Shown: positions 56,515 through 64,000 of the stretch, in pieces | Position numbering within the stretch: position 1 is the first letter of the stretch | Layout: the number at the start of each line of letters is the position of its first letter | Assembly (NCBI GenBank): GCA_020052415.1 | Contig: JAGVPB010000091.1 | Span: 27,207 to 91,206 of the forward strand | Source: Bacteroidales bacterium | GTDB taxonomy: Bacteria > Bacteroidota > Bacteroidia > Bacteroidales > JAADJA01 | Length of the DNA: 64,000 bases | Reading direction: 5' to 3' | Notes under the pieces: model-generated | Databases searched by the model: none | Told to the model about the DNA's origin: nothing | The model's input: only the letters and a program-made list of their open reading frames with translations | Position numbers and translations under genes: made by a program

Positions 56515-57660
56515 TCAGGAATTGATTTCCGTAATAGTTTCCTGGTATTCCACTCCCCTGTCCTTTAGTCCATCAAGCAAAAACTTTACACATTCTGTTT
56601 CCTTCCCAATAAACTCGGGTGCTGTAATACCGGTCGTGTTGTAGAGTCCCTCAGCGACCATCCTCAATGCCATCGTAGCGGTATATCCGGTTGTTCTTGC
56701 CATGGAATGAACTTTTGAAACGGGATCGTAGGTATCATATAAATTATATGTAAACCGCAATTTTTTGTTTTGCTTTTGGCCTTCAATGATCACCTTCATC
56801 ACGGTAATGTCTTCTTCTCCCTCATTGAGCTTCCATTTTGGAAATAAAAGTTTGGAGGTAAATTCCAGCGGACTGATCATTGCTCCTCCAATTTCAATTT
56901 TTTCTTTATTAAAAAATCCGGTCTCACGCAGCACTTTCATGATTCCAATGTGCCCCGGATATCTGAGAGTCCGTTCAATCAGAAAAGGAGCGTTAATCGT
57001 TTTTGCCAGGCTTCGCAATCCGTCGCTGTTAAATGCTTCCAAAGTGCCGACATGATCAAAATCCATCAATTCCGGGTCGGAAAGAGCGGGCTTAATCACT
57101 TCCTTCCCATTTTCGATATACCTTGCGGGACGAGTGTATTCCTCAATAACATCAGCAGGTGAAAAAACAGCTTTATACTCGTAGGGCCATGTCCTCACTT
57201 TCGGCAATCCGCCAACATAAATAAATGCCTTATCAGTTTTATCCAGCAGATGATCGGCATATCCTATCAGAACGTTGCTCATTCCCGGTGCAACGCCCAT
57301 ATCGGAGATTGCAATTACATTCATCTCTCTGGCTAGTATATCCAATTCAAACATATCCTCAGGAAAAAAAGAAATGTCAACAACATTTTTCCCTGATTCA
57401 ATAACTGCTTTTAAAGTTTTAAACCCCATAAAACCGGGAACAGCATTGACTACAAAATCGTAATTCTTCAGGATGTTTTTCAATTCATCAATCCTGGAAA
57501 TATCCATTTGAATTGTTGTAATACCTGTTTTTTGCGACAGTTTATCCAATGCAACTTTATTGATATCGGCCACTGTAACGCTGAACCTGTTATCTTTTGC
57601 CAGATCCAAAGCCATTGGACCTCCAACCAGGCCACAACCCAAAACAATAATTTTCTTCAT
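56515..57660 (-). CDS. Saccharopine dehydrogenase-like NAD(P)-dependent oxidoreductase
   Basis: A 381-residue protein with an N-terminal Rossmann motif IVLGCGLVGGPMALDLA (about 4-20), DINKVALDK, and VVNAVPGFMG. The C-terminal saccharopine-dehydrogenase-type domain has DMGVAPGMSNVLIG (about 118-131) and ARTTGYTATMALRMVAEG near 325-342. Relatives include lysine 6-dehydrogenase and saccharopine reductase; the substrate here cannot be fixed. The gene stands alone between two repeat arrays. Confidence 0.88.
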   Translation of the reverse strand: MKKIIVLGCGLVGGPMALDLAKDNRFSVTVADINKVALDKLSQKTGITTIQMDISRIDELKNILKNYDFVVNAVPGFMGFKTLKAVIESGKNVVDISFFPEDMFELDILAREMNVIAISDMGVAPGMSNVLIGYADHLLDKTDKAFIYVGGLPKVRTWPYEYKAVFSPADVIEEYTRPARYIENGKEVIKPALSDPELMDFDHVGTLEAFNSDGLRSLAKTINAPFLIERTLRYPGHIGIMKVLRETGFFNKEKIEIGGAMISPLEFTSKLLFPKWKLNEGEEDITVMKVIIEGQKQNKKLRFTYNLYDTYDPVSKVHSMARTTGYTATMALRMVAEGLYNTTGITAPEFIGKETECVKFLLDGLKDRGVEYQETITEINS

Positions 57661-57728
57661 AACTAAAATTTGATTTTAAACATAATAATACAATAAACGA
57701 GATTAACCTTACATTCTAAAAGAAGCTC

Positions 57729-57891
57729 AGGAGGTATAAGGGTGTATGGGTATATGGGAAATTCCGGTTTATGCCTTTTACTGCTACTCTAAATCCTTAT
57801 TTCTCTCAATTCCCTTATTTCCCCCTTCTCTCCTTCTCTCCTTCTCTCCTTCTCCCCTATTTCCCCTATTTCCCTTATTCCCTTTATTTCA
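57729..57891. repeat. Inverted octanucleotide low-complexity arrays
   Basis: Left arm (57729-57762) is G-rich: gggtgtatgggtatatggga. Right arm is C-rich with period 8: ttctctcc three times, ttctcccc, then tatttccc, ctatttcc, cttattcc (about 57829-57886). The arms are complementary in type. The whole lies between the saccharopine-dehydrogenase-like gene and the DMT transporter gene stop. The plus-strand open frame here is low-complexity and not a gene. Confidence 0.65.
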
Positions 57892-57913
57892 TATTTTTAA
57901 TTTCACTATAAAT

Positions 57914-58825
57914 CTACCCCGAGTTCATAATAATAACCGGAGGCGACTTTTTAATCTGAGACAAATACAAACCTACAATTACAATTGCCATTCCTGATAA
58001 TTTCTGAATATTAAACTCTTCACCCAAAAGAAAAAAAGAAAAAACTGCTGTGAAAACAGGAATGAGGTTCGTAAACATATTGGTACGGCCCACTCCAATT
58101 TCCCTCATTGCAATAGTAAATAAAATATATGCAAGCGATGAGCAAAAAACAGCCAGCGACAATAGAGAACTTATTAGCTTAAAATCCGGCTTCACAGTAA
58201 AGAAATTTTCCATTTCCAAAAAAAGAAAAAATGGTAAAAAATATAACGCACCAATAAGGTTTTGAACAGTAATAATATTTATAGCCGAATATTTTGAACT
58301 GAGTTTTTTGAGAAATACTGAATATGTGATGGCTGTGGCCACAGCAAATAACAATAGTACAATTCCCAACGGAGATGCGCTGAGATTTAATTTTCCATCT
58401 ACCAGCATCAATATTATTCCTGCAAAAGAAACCATCATTCCTATAATATTCAGCCTTGTAAGTTTTTCTTTAAGAGTATAGTAGGCCACAACCGGTGAGA
58501 ATAAAGGAATTGTTGCGATTATTACTGAGCTGATGGTAGAGGAAGACATTTTAAGTCCGTAGCTCTCTCCCAAAAAATATAAAAACGGATTGAACAGCGC
58601 CGAAAGAAGGAACAATTTATAGTCCTCTTTCCTGATCTTTTCGAATTTGCCGAAAAGTGTGACGCTCCCAAAAAGCAGAAGGAAGGAGATCACCAGTCGC
58701 AGGAAAACGGTTGTTATTGGAGGATAATACCTGAAAACTATGGTTGACCACACGAACGACATTCCCCACAATAACATGGAGAACATTGCGAAACTGTAAA
58801 TGTATATGCTTTTTCTCTTATTCAA
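57914..58825 (-). CDS. DMT-superfamily (EamA) permease
   Basis: A 303-residue membrane protein with ten hydrophobic helices in two EamA repeats. The first has SMLLWGMSFVWSTIVFRYYPP and the second LIGALYFLPFFLFLEM to MREIGVGRTNMFTNLIPVF, the EamA signature before the last two helices. The family exports amino acids, metabolites or drugs; the substrate is unknown. The 5' side carries a heptamer array that also contains the stop codon of the upstream four-helix-bundle gene. Confidence 0.9.
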   Translation of the reverse strand: MNKRKSIYIYSFAMFSMLLWGMSFVWSTIVFRYYPPITTVFLRLVISFLLLFGSVTLFGKFEKIRKEDYKLFLLSALFNPFLYFLGESYGLKMSSSTISSVIIATIPLFSPVVAYYTLKEKLTRLNIIGMMVSFAGIILMLVDGKLNLSASPLGIVLLLFAVATAITYSVFLKKLSSKYSAINIITVQNLIGALYFLPFFLFLEMENFFTVKPDFKLISSLLSLAVFCSSLAYILFTIAMREIGVGRTNMFTNLIPVFTAVFSFFLLGEEFNIQKLSGMAIVIVGLYLSQIKKSPPVIIMNSG

Positions 58826-58837
58826 ATAAAGTAATAG

Positions 58838-58886
58838 TTACTGGTTACTTGTTGCTGGTCGCTTGTTGCTGGTTACTTGTTGCTGG
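58838..58886. repeat. Heptamer array, left arm of the four-helix-bundle element
   Basis: Seven units in register: ttactgg, ttacttg, ttgctgg, tcgcttg, ttgctgg, ttacttg, ttgctgg. The four-helix-bundle stop codon (58873-58875) and its last three codons lie inside this array. Confidence 0.85.
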
Positions 58887-59253
58887 TGTGAATATTGCGT
58901 TCAATGGCCTGAATGAACAGATTGAGTTTTTTACCTAAAATTTGAAGATGTTCATGCAAATCATCATATAATGATTTGTTCTTTAAGGAACCTGTTTCAT
59001 ACAGTGTTTCCAAATGGTCTATTGTTTCATCGTTTGAAGCAATTGAAAAAGTAAGGAAGCGGATATTTTCCATCACATATCGCCTTCTGCCATATCCCTC
59101 TACGATATTCGACCTGATTGATTTGGAAGATCTTCGTATTTGGCTTCCTTCTTCATACATTTCGAATTTTGGAAGTTCTGTCAATGTCATTTTATGAATG
59201 GCAATACTCACTTCTCTTGCCCTTTCCCATATCTCAAGTTTTTTATAACTCAT
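58873..59253 (-). CDS. Four-helix-bundle protein (S23/IVS, Avd-like family)
   Basis: A 126-residue all-helical protein. Family landmarks are [19 protein letters not shown] in helix 1, [21 protein letters not shown] entering helix 2 (quoted region about 35-55), and [17 protein letters not shown] in helix 3. The family includes proteins coded in 23S rRNA intervening sequences and the Avd accessory protein of diversity-generating retroelements; most members have no known role. Here the gene is bracketed by inverted heptamer arrays, the left one containing its stop codon and the right one starting 22 bp before its ATG. No reverse transcriptase or rRNA is near. Confidence 0.93.
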   Translation of the reverse strand: MSYKKLEIWERAREVSIAIHKMTLTELPKFEMYEEGSQIRRSSKSIRSNIVEGYGRRRYVMENIRFLTFSIASNDETIDHLETLYETGSLKNKSLYDDLHEHLQILGKKLNLFIQAIERNIHTSNK

Positions 59254-59274
59254 TTTATTCTGTTTAAATTTTTA

Positions 59275-59302
59275 ACCAGTAACCAGCCTCCAGTAACCAG
59301 CA
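59275..59302. repeat. Heptamer array, right arm of the four-helix-bundle element
   Basis: Four units in register: aaccagt, aaccagc, ctccagt, aaccagc. They are the reverse complement of the units at 58838-58886, so the two arms form an inverted repeat around the gene. Confidence 0.8.
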
Positions 59303-59333
59303 ATTGTGACTCTACCCGAAAATCTACAAATCA

Positions 59334-60077
59334 TTATGACCGGCCTTCCTCATCAAGCAAGCGGGTGTGATGCTTTAAGGTTCGGAGGATAAGTGTGATC
59401 ACAGCAATAATTACAAGCGATGCAGATGAAATCCGTAAAGGATTAAAATCACCGTTTTCAAAGAAATATCTGAGATTGTCAATAAATGCGAAGCTGGCTG
59501 CTGCAGCCAGAACACCGGAATATTCTCGTCTTAGAACCGATTTAACTGAAAAAGGGATTTTGCTCTTGCTGTATTTGCTAAAGCCCGGGATAAATGCAGG
59601 AATTTTATTGGACCATGCTATGTAATCCTCTCCGAATTTCCTTTCAAGGAAGCGTTCTTCAGCAAACATGATCCTTTCATAATACAGCCAGAAAGCCAAA
59701 GAAATGATAATCACGAAATACCAGTTGAATGTAAACATCACAATCCCTATCCACATCAGGTAATTTCCAAGATACAGGGGATGCCTGACAACAGAGTAAA
59801 TTCCGGTATTGTTCAATGTTTCTGCTACCTGAGTCTGTGTATTTCTGCCCGATGTTCCCTTGGGAGTTGTACCGATTGCGATTGCCCGGATAAAAAAACC
59901 TGCTATACATATTATTATAGACAATCCTGATAAAACTATATTCATAAATCCTGTAATCCAAGAATAATCTGTAAAATAAATTACCGGAATTACAGCAATG
60001 AAAAGGATTGCAGGAATCTGACCCCGGTGCTTGAATAAATAATTTCCGCTTTTTTCAAAAGAGTGCAGGAGCGCCAT
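59334..60077 (-). CDS. Isoprenylcysteine carboxylmethyltransferase-like integral membrane methyltransferase
   Basis: A 247-residue protein with about six membrane helices. The ICMT/PEMT cofactor motif is YSVVRHPLYLGNYLMWIG (about 94-111), and ERIMFAEERFLERKFGEDY (about 133-151) is the conserved C-terminal block. A C-terminal extension of about 70 residues with two further helices (KSVLRREYSGVLAAAASFAF) is longer than the core family. Bacterial homologues methylate unknown lipids or small molecules, since isoprenylated proteins are absent. Confidence 0.88.
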   Translation of the reverse strand: MALLHSFEKSGNYLFKHRGQIPAILFIAVIPVIYFTDYSWITGFMNIVLSGLSIIICIAGFFIRAIAIGTTPKGTSGRNTQTQVAETLNNTGIYSVVRHPLYLGNYLMWIGIVMFTFNWYFVIIISLAFWLYYERIMFAEERFLERKFGEDYIAWSNKIPAFIPGFSKYSKSKIPFSVKSVLRREYSGVLAAAASFAFIDNLRYFFENGDFNPLRISSASLVIIAVITLILRTLKHHTRLLDEEGRS

Positions 60078-60173
60078 AAAACCGAATGAATTATAGAAAT
60101 ATGTGAAAGCGGCAAAAGTAAATATTTAAAATAAAACTTTTCAGTAAGAAATTTTAGATATGCTTTAACATAT

Positions 60174-60181
60174 TAATTTTG
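60174..60181 (+). promoter_or_regulatory. Minus-7 box before the WecG/TagA gene
   Basis: TAATTTTG matches TAnnTTTG 44 bp before the ATG; no convincing TTTG box at the expected distance. Confidence 0.4.
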
Positions 60182-60225
60182 TGATCAAAGACAAATAATG
60201 GCTTGTTATTTATAATCTCAAAAAA

Positions 60226-60978
60226 ATGACTGAAAGAATACACATACTTAACATCAGGGTTGACAACATTTCTAAAAAAGAATTATTGGAAAAATTCAAT
60301 TCTGGTGTCCTGATCACTCCCAATGTTGACCATCTAATGAAATTGCAAAAGGACAGGGAGTTTTACGATATTTATCAGAAAGCAGATTACGTTACAGTTG
60401 ACAGCCAGATCGTCAAACTTGCGTTGAAATTTTTAGGGGCACCGGTTAAAGAAATCATTACAGGTTCCGATTTTTTACCATCGTTTTATAATTTTCATAA
60501 GGATAATGAAAGTATCAAAATTTTTCTGCTTGGCGCAGCACCTGGTGTAGCCGATAAGGCAATGGGAATGATCAATCAAAAAGTCGGCAGGGAAATAGTG
60601 GTTGGAGCCTACTCGCCAAGTTTCGGTTTTGAAAAAAATGAAACGGAATGCAACAAAATTCTGGACATTATTAATTCCAATCCAGCCAACGTTTTAGTGG
60701 TTGGTGTTGGAGCGCCCAAGCAGGAAAAATGGATTTACAAATACCGCGAGCAATTAAAAGGTATAGAAATTTATCTTGCTATCGGAGCAACCATTGATTT
60801 TGAGGCAGGGAATATAAAACGCGCTCCAAAAATATTTCAGAAGCTTGCTCTTGAATGGCTTTACAGGTTAATAAAAGAACCGAAAAGACTCTGGCGGAGG
60901 TACATCATTGAAGACTTTCCCTTTTTCTACCTTATCCTTAAACAAAAATTAAAAATCTATAAAGATCCATTTTCCTGA
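60226..60978 (+). CDS. WecG/TagA/CpsF family glycosyltransferase
   Basis: A 250-residue GT26 enzyme. Conserved blocks are LITPNVDHLMKLQKDREFY (about 29-47), ADYVTVDSQIVKLALKFLG, FLLGAAPGVADKA (about 100-112), VVGVGAPKQEKWI (about 157-169) and AIGATIDFEAGNIKRAPK. GT26 enzymes add ManNAcA or ManNAc to a lipid-linked GlcNAc in surface glycan synthesis. The C-terminal basic helices (LYRLIKEPKRLWRRY) attach it to the inner membrane. No glycan cluster neighbours it. Confidence 0.93.
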   Translation: MTERIHILNIRVDNISKKELLEKFNSGVLITPNVDHLMKLQKDREFYDIYQKADYVTVDSQIVKLALKFLGAPVKEIITGSDFLPSFYNFHKDNESIKIFLLGAAPGVADKAMGMINQKVGREIVVGAYSPSFGFEKNETECNKILDIINSNPANVLVVGVGAPKQEKWIYKYREQLKGIEIYLAIGATIDFEAGNIKRAPKIFQKLALEWLYRLIKEPKRLWRRYIIEDFPFFYLILKQKLKIYKDPFS

Positions 60979-60995
60979 ATGCAACTTTAATTAAT

Positions 60996-61126
60996 GAGTC
61001 CACTCCGAAAAGTGTCGGGGAACGTCATTGCGAAGGCGGAGCCAGAAGCAATCTGTTGATCTACAATTCATACGGATTGCTTCACTAAGTTCGCAATGAC
61101 GAATAATGACTTTTCGGAGTGGACTC
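60996..61126. mobile_element. 131-bp MITE-like element with perfect 18-bp terminal inverted repeats
   Basis: GAGTCCACTCCGAAAAGT at 60996-61013 is repeated in reverse complement at 61109-61126. Inside is another palindrome, with aacgtcattgcgaa on the left and ttcgcaatgacg on the right, around gaagcaatct and its partner ggattgcttc. It is non-coding and lies 17 bp after the WecG-like gene. The terminal repeats indicate a non-autonomous transposable unit (inference). Target duplication is not evident. Confidence 0.8.
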
Positions 61127-61174
61127 TTTATTACAATTTAAACCTAATCCAAATTAAACAGATTATTTTATTAA

Positions 61175-61182
61175 TAAATTTG
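61175..61182 (+). promoter_or_regulatory. Minus-7 box before the C25 peptidase gene
   Basis: TAAATTTG matches TAnnTTTG; it leaves an 80-base leader to the ATG at 61265. Confidence 0.4.
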
Positions 61183-61264
61183 TTGCGACCCGAATTTATT
61201 TACAGGTTCGGAATTTTGTACTCAAATATTTTCTATAAATGCTAATAATTTAAATTATCAGATC

Positions 61265-64000
61265 ATGAGACAATCAGCATTACTTTTTGTATTTGTAGCC
61301 TTGTTTTTTACGGGTTACCAATTACTTTCGCAAAACGTCAGACTTATTGAAGGTAAAGAAACTAAAATAGTATTCCTGCAGGATGATTATACGTCAATGC
61401 GTTTTACCAATTCAGTTGCAGGTTTCAATACATTTTCAGTTAAAACCCCGGAAGGTGTTTTTGATGAGTTTGGTATTCCCGGTTACGGCTCCAGCCTTAT
61501 TGCCGGTGAACCGAAAATCCCGGTATTGAAAAAAATCATCGAAGTGCCTTATGGCGCAGAATTCAGTTTGAATATTGTAATAGAAGACTTCAGCGAGTAT
61601 GATCTTTCTGATTACGGAATATTAAATAAAATCATGCCTGTTCAACCTTCCGTTTCAAAAAGTGTTGAAAATCCGGAAGACATCAAGTTTGTGATTAACC
61701 AGACTGCATACCAGATAAATGCGTATCAGGAAAAAGAGCTTGTAAACATAACTGTACTCGGTCAAATGCGAGGTATAACCCTTGCACGGCTTGAGATATC
61801 ACCGATACAATACAATCCTGTTTTAAACAAAATAAAAGTGTATCATGATATAGAAGTGGAAATTATATATACCGGAGCTGATCTTCAAACTACTATGAAT
61901 TTGAAAAAAGACCTTTTCTCACCTTATTTTAATAGTGTCTTTAGCATGGTGGCAAATTACAAGGAAATTCCTTCGGACGAACTGATCATGGATGAACCTG
62001 TGACCTATGTAATCGTTTCTGATGCTATGTTCACCGCAACCCTACAGCCCTTTATTGCATGGAAAACCCTGAAAGGATTTAAAGTCATCGAAGCCTATAC
62101 CAACAATCCTTCAGTCGGAACCACGACAGCATCAATAAAGTCATATTTGCAGGGACTTTATAATACGCCACCTGCCGGATATAATTCACCAAGTTTTGTC
62201 CTTTTCGTCGGAGATATTGCTCAAATTCCGGTATTTAGCGGGACTGCCGGGAGTCATTATACCGATCTTTATTATTGTGAATATACCGGAGATTTATTCC
62301 CGGAAGTTTATTACGGAAGATTTTCTGCCGAAAACATTGCTGAACTTCAACCCCAGATAGACAAGACACTTGAATACGAAAAATATCTGATGCCGGATCC
62401 TTCTTTCCTTGATGAAGTAGTGATGGTGGCAGGAGCAGATGGAACTTATGGTCAGCTTCACGGAAACGGGCAGATCAATTATGGAACAACCTATTATTTT
62501 AATTCTGCACATGGGCTTTTATCGCATACCTATCTTCAGCCCGAACCCAGTGGAGGCAATTATTCCGCTAATATAAGGCAGAATGTAAGTGATGGAGTTG
62601 GTTATGCAAATTACACAGCGCATTGCAGTTCCAGCGGATGGGCTGATCCAAGCTTTTCAACCAGCCATATTGCTGCACTAACAAATGCTCATCAATATCC
62701 TTTAATGGTTGGAAATTGCTGTTTATCCAATAAATTTGATGTCAATGATTGCTTTGGTGAGGAGCTTTTACAAGCTTTAGATAAAGGGGCATTAGGATAT
62801 GTTGGAGGAACAAATAATACTTATTGGGACGAAGATTACTGGTGGGGAGTGGGTTACAGAGCAACAGTTGTTGTGAATCCAGTATATAGCGCTACAAATT
62901 TAGGAGCCTACGACAGAACTTTCCATGATCATGGTGAGCCCTTAAGCGAATATTTTGTGACTCAGGGACAAATGCCGGCTGCCGGAAATTTTGCTGTTTC
63001 ACAATCCGGATCAAGTATGGAAACTTATTATTGGGAAATCTATCATCTTATGGGCGATCCTTCCCTGATGGTCTATTATTCGCAGGCGCCTGTTACAACT
63101 GCCAATTATACAGCCCTGATGCCGTTGGGAAGCATTTCTTTTAATGTGCAAACTCAACCTTATGCTTATGTAGCAATATCGAAAAGTGGTGTTCTTTATG
63201 GTGTCGCGATTGCTGATGCAACCGGACTTGCTGAAGTAAGTTTAACGCCGATTACAGTTCCTGGGATTGCAGATGTGGTCGTCACCAGGCAAAACGGCCA
63301 ACCCTATATCGGTACTGTTACAGTTGCCTCGCCAACCGGGCCTTACCTCGCTCTCGATAGCTACAGTATAAATGATAATGCTGGCAATAATAATGGTCAG
63401 GCCGATTACGATGAAAATATACTGTTGAATGCTACACTTGAAAATCTTGGAAGCACAACAGCGACAAATGTTAGTGTGACAATTGCATCTGCTGATACCT
63501 ATATTAATATCACCGATAATTCGAATGCCTGGCCAAATATTCCGGCGGGAACCACTTCTTCAGTTGCCGGTGCTTTTGGATTACATATCAACAATAATGC
63601 TCCTGACCAGCATGATGTATATCTTGATGTAACAATGACCGATGGTTCAGAAGTCTGGACATCGAATTTCAGTTTTAAGCTCAATGCACCTTCTCTTGGT
63701 TATTCTGCAGCCGTGATTATTGACGACATTTCCACCGGCAACGGCAATGGCCGTCTCGATCCGGGAGAAACAGCCAATATTACGGCATCTGTATTGAACA
63801 ACGGCCACAGCCTGTCGCCGTCAGCTACGGCTACTCTTACTTCAGCATCACCTTACATTACAATAAATACAGGAAATGATGTTTTGGGACAGATAGCAGC
63901 CTCAGGCTCTGCCGATGCAGTTTTCAATTTAAGCTGTTCACCATCCACCCCGGTCGGCCAGTCGGTTGACCTTGCCATGGATGTAGCAGCAGGCAATTAC
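61265..64000 (+). CDS. Gingipain-family cysteine peptidase (C25), C-terminus beyond the window
   Basis: The first 912 codons are inside the window. Signal peptide is about residues 1-23 (ending LLSQ). A gingipain-type propeptide (about 24-240) has GYGSSLIAGEPKIPVLKKI. The C25 catalytic region (about 250-610) has VLFVGDIAQIP, His453 in NYTAHCSSSGW and Cys485/Cys486 in VGNCCLSNKF; the 33-residue His453-Cys486 spacing equals that of the gingipain R dyad. Ig-like domains follow (about 620-700), then CARDB-like repeats (LDSYSINDNAGNNNGQADYD and AVIIDDISTGNGNGRLDPGE). A T9SS sorting domain is expected downstream. Likely a secreted or surface protease. Confidence 0.93.
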   Translation, partial: MRQSALLFVFVALFFTGYQLLSQNVRLIEGKETKIVFLQDDYTSMRFTNSVAGFNTFSVKTPEGVFDEFGIPGYGSSLIAGEPKIPVLKKIIEVPYGAEFSLNIVIEDFSEYDLSDYGILNKIMPVQPSVSKSVENPEDIKFVINQTAYQINAYQEKELVNITVLGQMRGITLARLEISPIQYNPVLNKIKVYHDIEVEIIYTGADLQTTMNLKKDLFSPYFNSVFSMVANYKEIPSDELIMDEPVTYVIVSDAMFTATLQPFIAWKTLKGFKVIEAYTNNPSVGTTTASIKSYLQGLYNTPPAGYNSPSFVLFVGDIAQIPVFSGTAGSHYTDLYYCEYTGDLFPEVYYGRFSAENIAELQPQIDKTLEYEKYLMPDPSFLDEVVMVAGADGTYGQLHGNGQINYGTTYYFNSAHGLLSHTYLQPEPSGGNYSANIRQNVSDGVGYANYTAHCSSSGWADPSFSTSHIAALTNAHQYPLMVGNCCLSNKFDVNDCFGEELLQALDKGALGYVGGTNNTYWDEDYWWGVGYRATVVVNPVYSATNLGAYDRTFHDHGEPLSEYFVTQGQMPAAGNFAVSQSGSSMETYYWEIYHLMGDPSLMVYYSQAPVTTANYTALMPLGSISFNVQTQPYAYVAISKSGVLYGVAIADATGLAEVSLTPITVPGIADVVVTRQNGQPYIGTVTVASPTGPYLALDSYSINDNAGNNNGQADYDENILLNATLENLGSTTATNVSVTIASADTYINITDNSNAWPNIPAGTTSSVAGAFGLHINNNAPDQHDVYLDVTMTDGSEVWTSNFSFKLNAPSLGYSAAVIIDDISTGNGNGRLDPGETANITASVLNNGHSLSPSATATLTSASPYITINTGNDVLGQIAASGSADAVFNLSCSPSTPVGQSVDLAMDVAAGNY

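Noticed and set aside
57746..57997. Plus-strand open frame of 83 codons
   Set aside because: It is read through the octamer low-complexity array and has no protein-like pattern; the DMT transporter gene covers its 3' part on the other strand.
58873..59253. Diversity-generating retroelement with an Avd gene
   Set aside because: The protein is of the same broad family, but no reverse transcriptase, template repeat or variable repeat was found in the flanking sequence.

Overview
The window is AT-rich chromosomal DNA from a member of the Bacteroidota, most likely an uncultured or anaerobic Bacteroidales-type organism. Evidence: four secreted proteins are certain or likely type IX secretion (T9SS) cargo (a type B and two type A sorting domains, and a gingipain-family C25 protease cut by the window end). 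Several promoters fit the phylum-specific TTTG-N19/20-TAnnTTTG pattern. Ribosome binding sites are weak or absent. Other family hallmarks are an OstA-like LPS export protein, a DUF3467 protein, a GWxTD protein and a three-gene sdhCAB. No rRNA, prophage, CRISPR array or complete insertion sequence is visible.

Layout. 1-5400 (minus strand): the start of a secreted lamin-tail protein, a FabH-like ketosynthase, and a molybdenum cofactor set (moeA, short moaA, moaC, MOSC-MogA fusion) interrupted by a palindromic element and a four-helix-bundle gene relic. 5536-11414 (plus): an ECF sigma factor overlapping a one-TM/beta-barrel protein, then a T9SS type B and a T9SS type A protein. 11560-13268: a GAF-nucleotidyltransferase protein tightly coupled to a metallophosphoesterase. 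13262-16605: class A beta-lactamase, TPR protein, RsmE, DUF4159. 16682-20305: six tRNAs, rpsU, xerC, hpf and tuf. 20324-31946: secE-nusG-rplKAJL-rpoBC-DUF3467, the conserved translation/transcription operon. 32222-43409: OstA-like protein, S9 peptidase, ArfB, sdhCAB (minus), methyltransferase, DUF1801, glycosyltransferase, glucosaminidase-LysM. 43761-54429: Lcl-domain protein, a large repetitive beta-helix T9SS protein, CDF transporter, argS, COG2403 GTPase, pyrBI. 54679-64000: GWxTD protein, saccharopine-dehydrogenase-like protein, DMT transporter, four-helix-bundle gene, ICMT-like methyltransferase, WecG/TagA glycosyltransferase and the C25 peptidase.

The core genes are ordinary. The most unusual signal is in the intergenic spaces. 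At least seven loci carry short tandem arrays with a strict period of 7 or 8 bases, mostly arranged as inverted pairs. In one of them an intact four-helix-bundle (S23/Avd-like) gene sits exactly between the two inverted arms, while another locus has the same arms with no gene between them. A relic of a second four-helix-bundle gene also borders a period-7 array. I propose these as one class of small element (inference). Separate elements are a 131-bp MITE-like unit with perfect 18-bp terminal inverted repeats, and a cluster of three mini-hairpins that share a CCGTAGG core but have arms that differ in a base-paired way.
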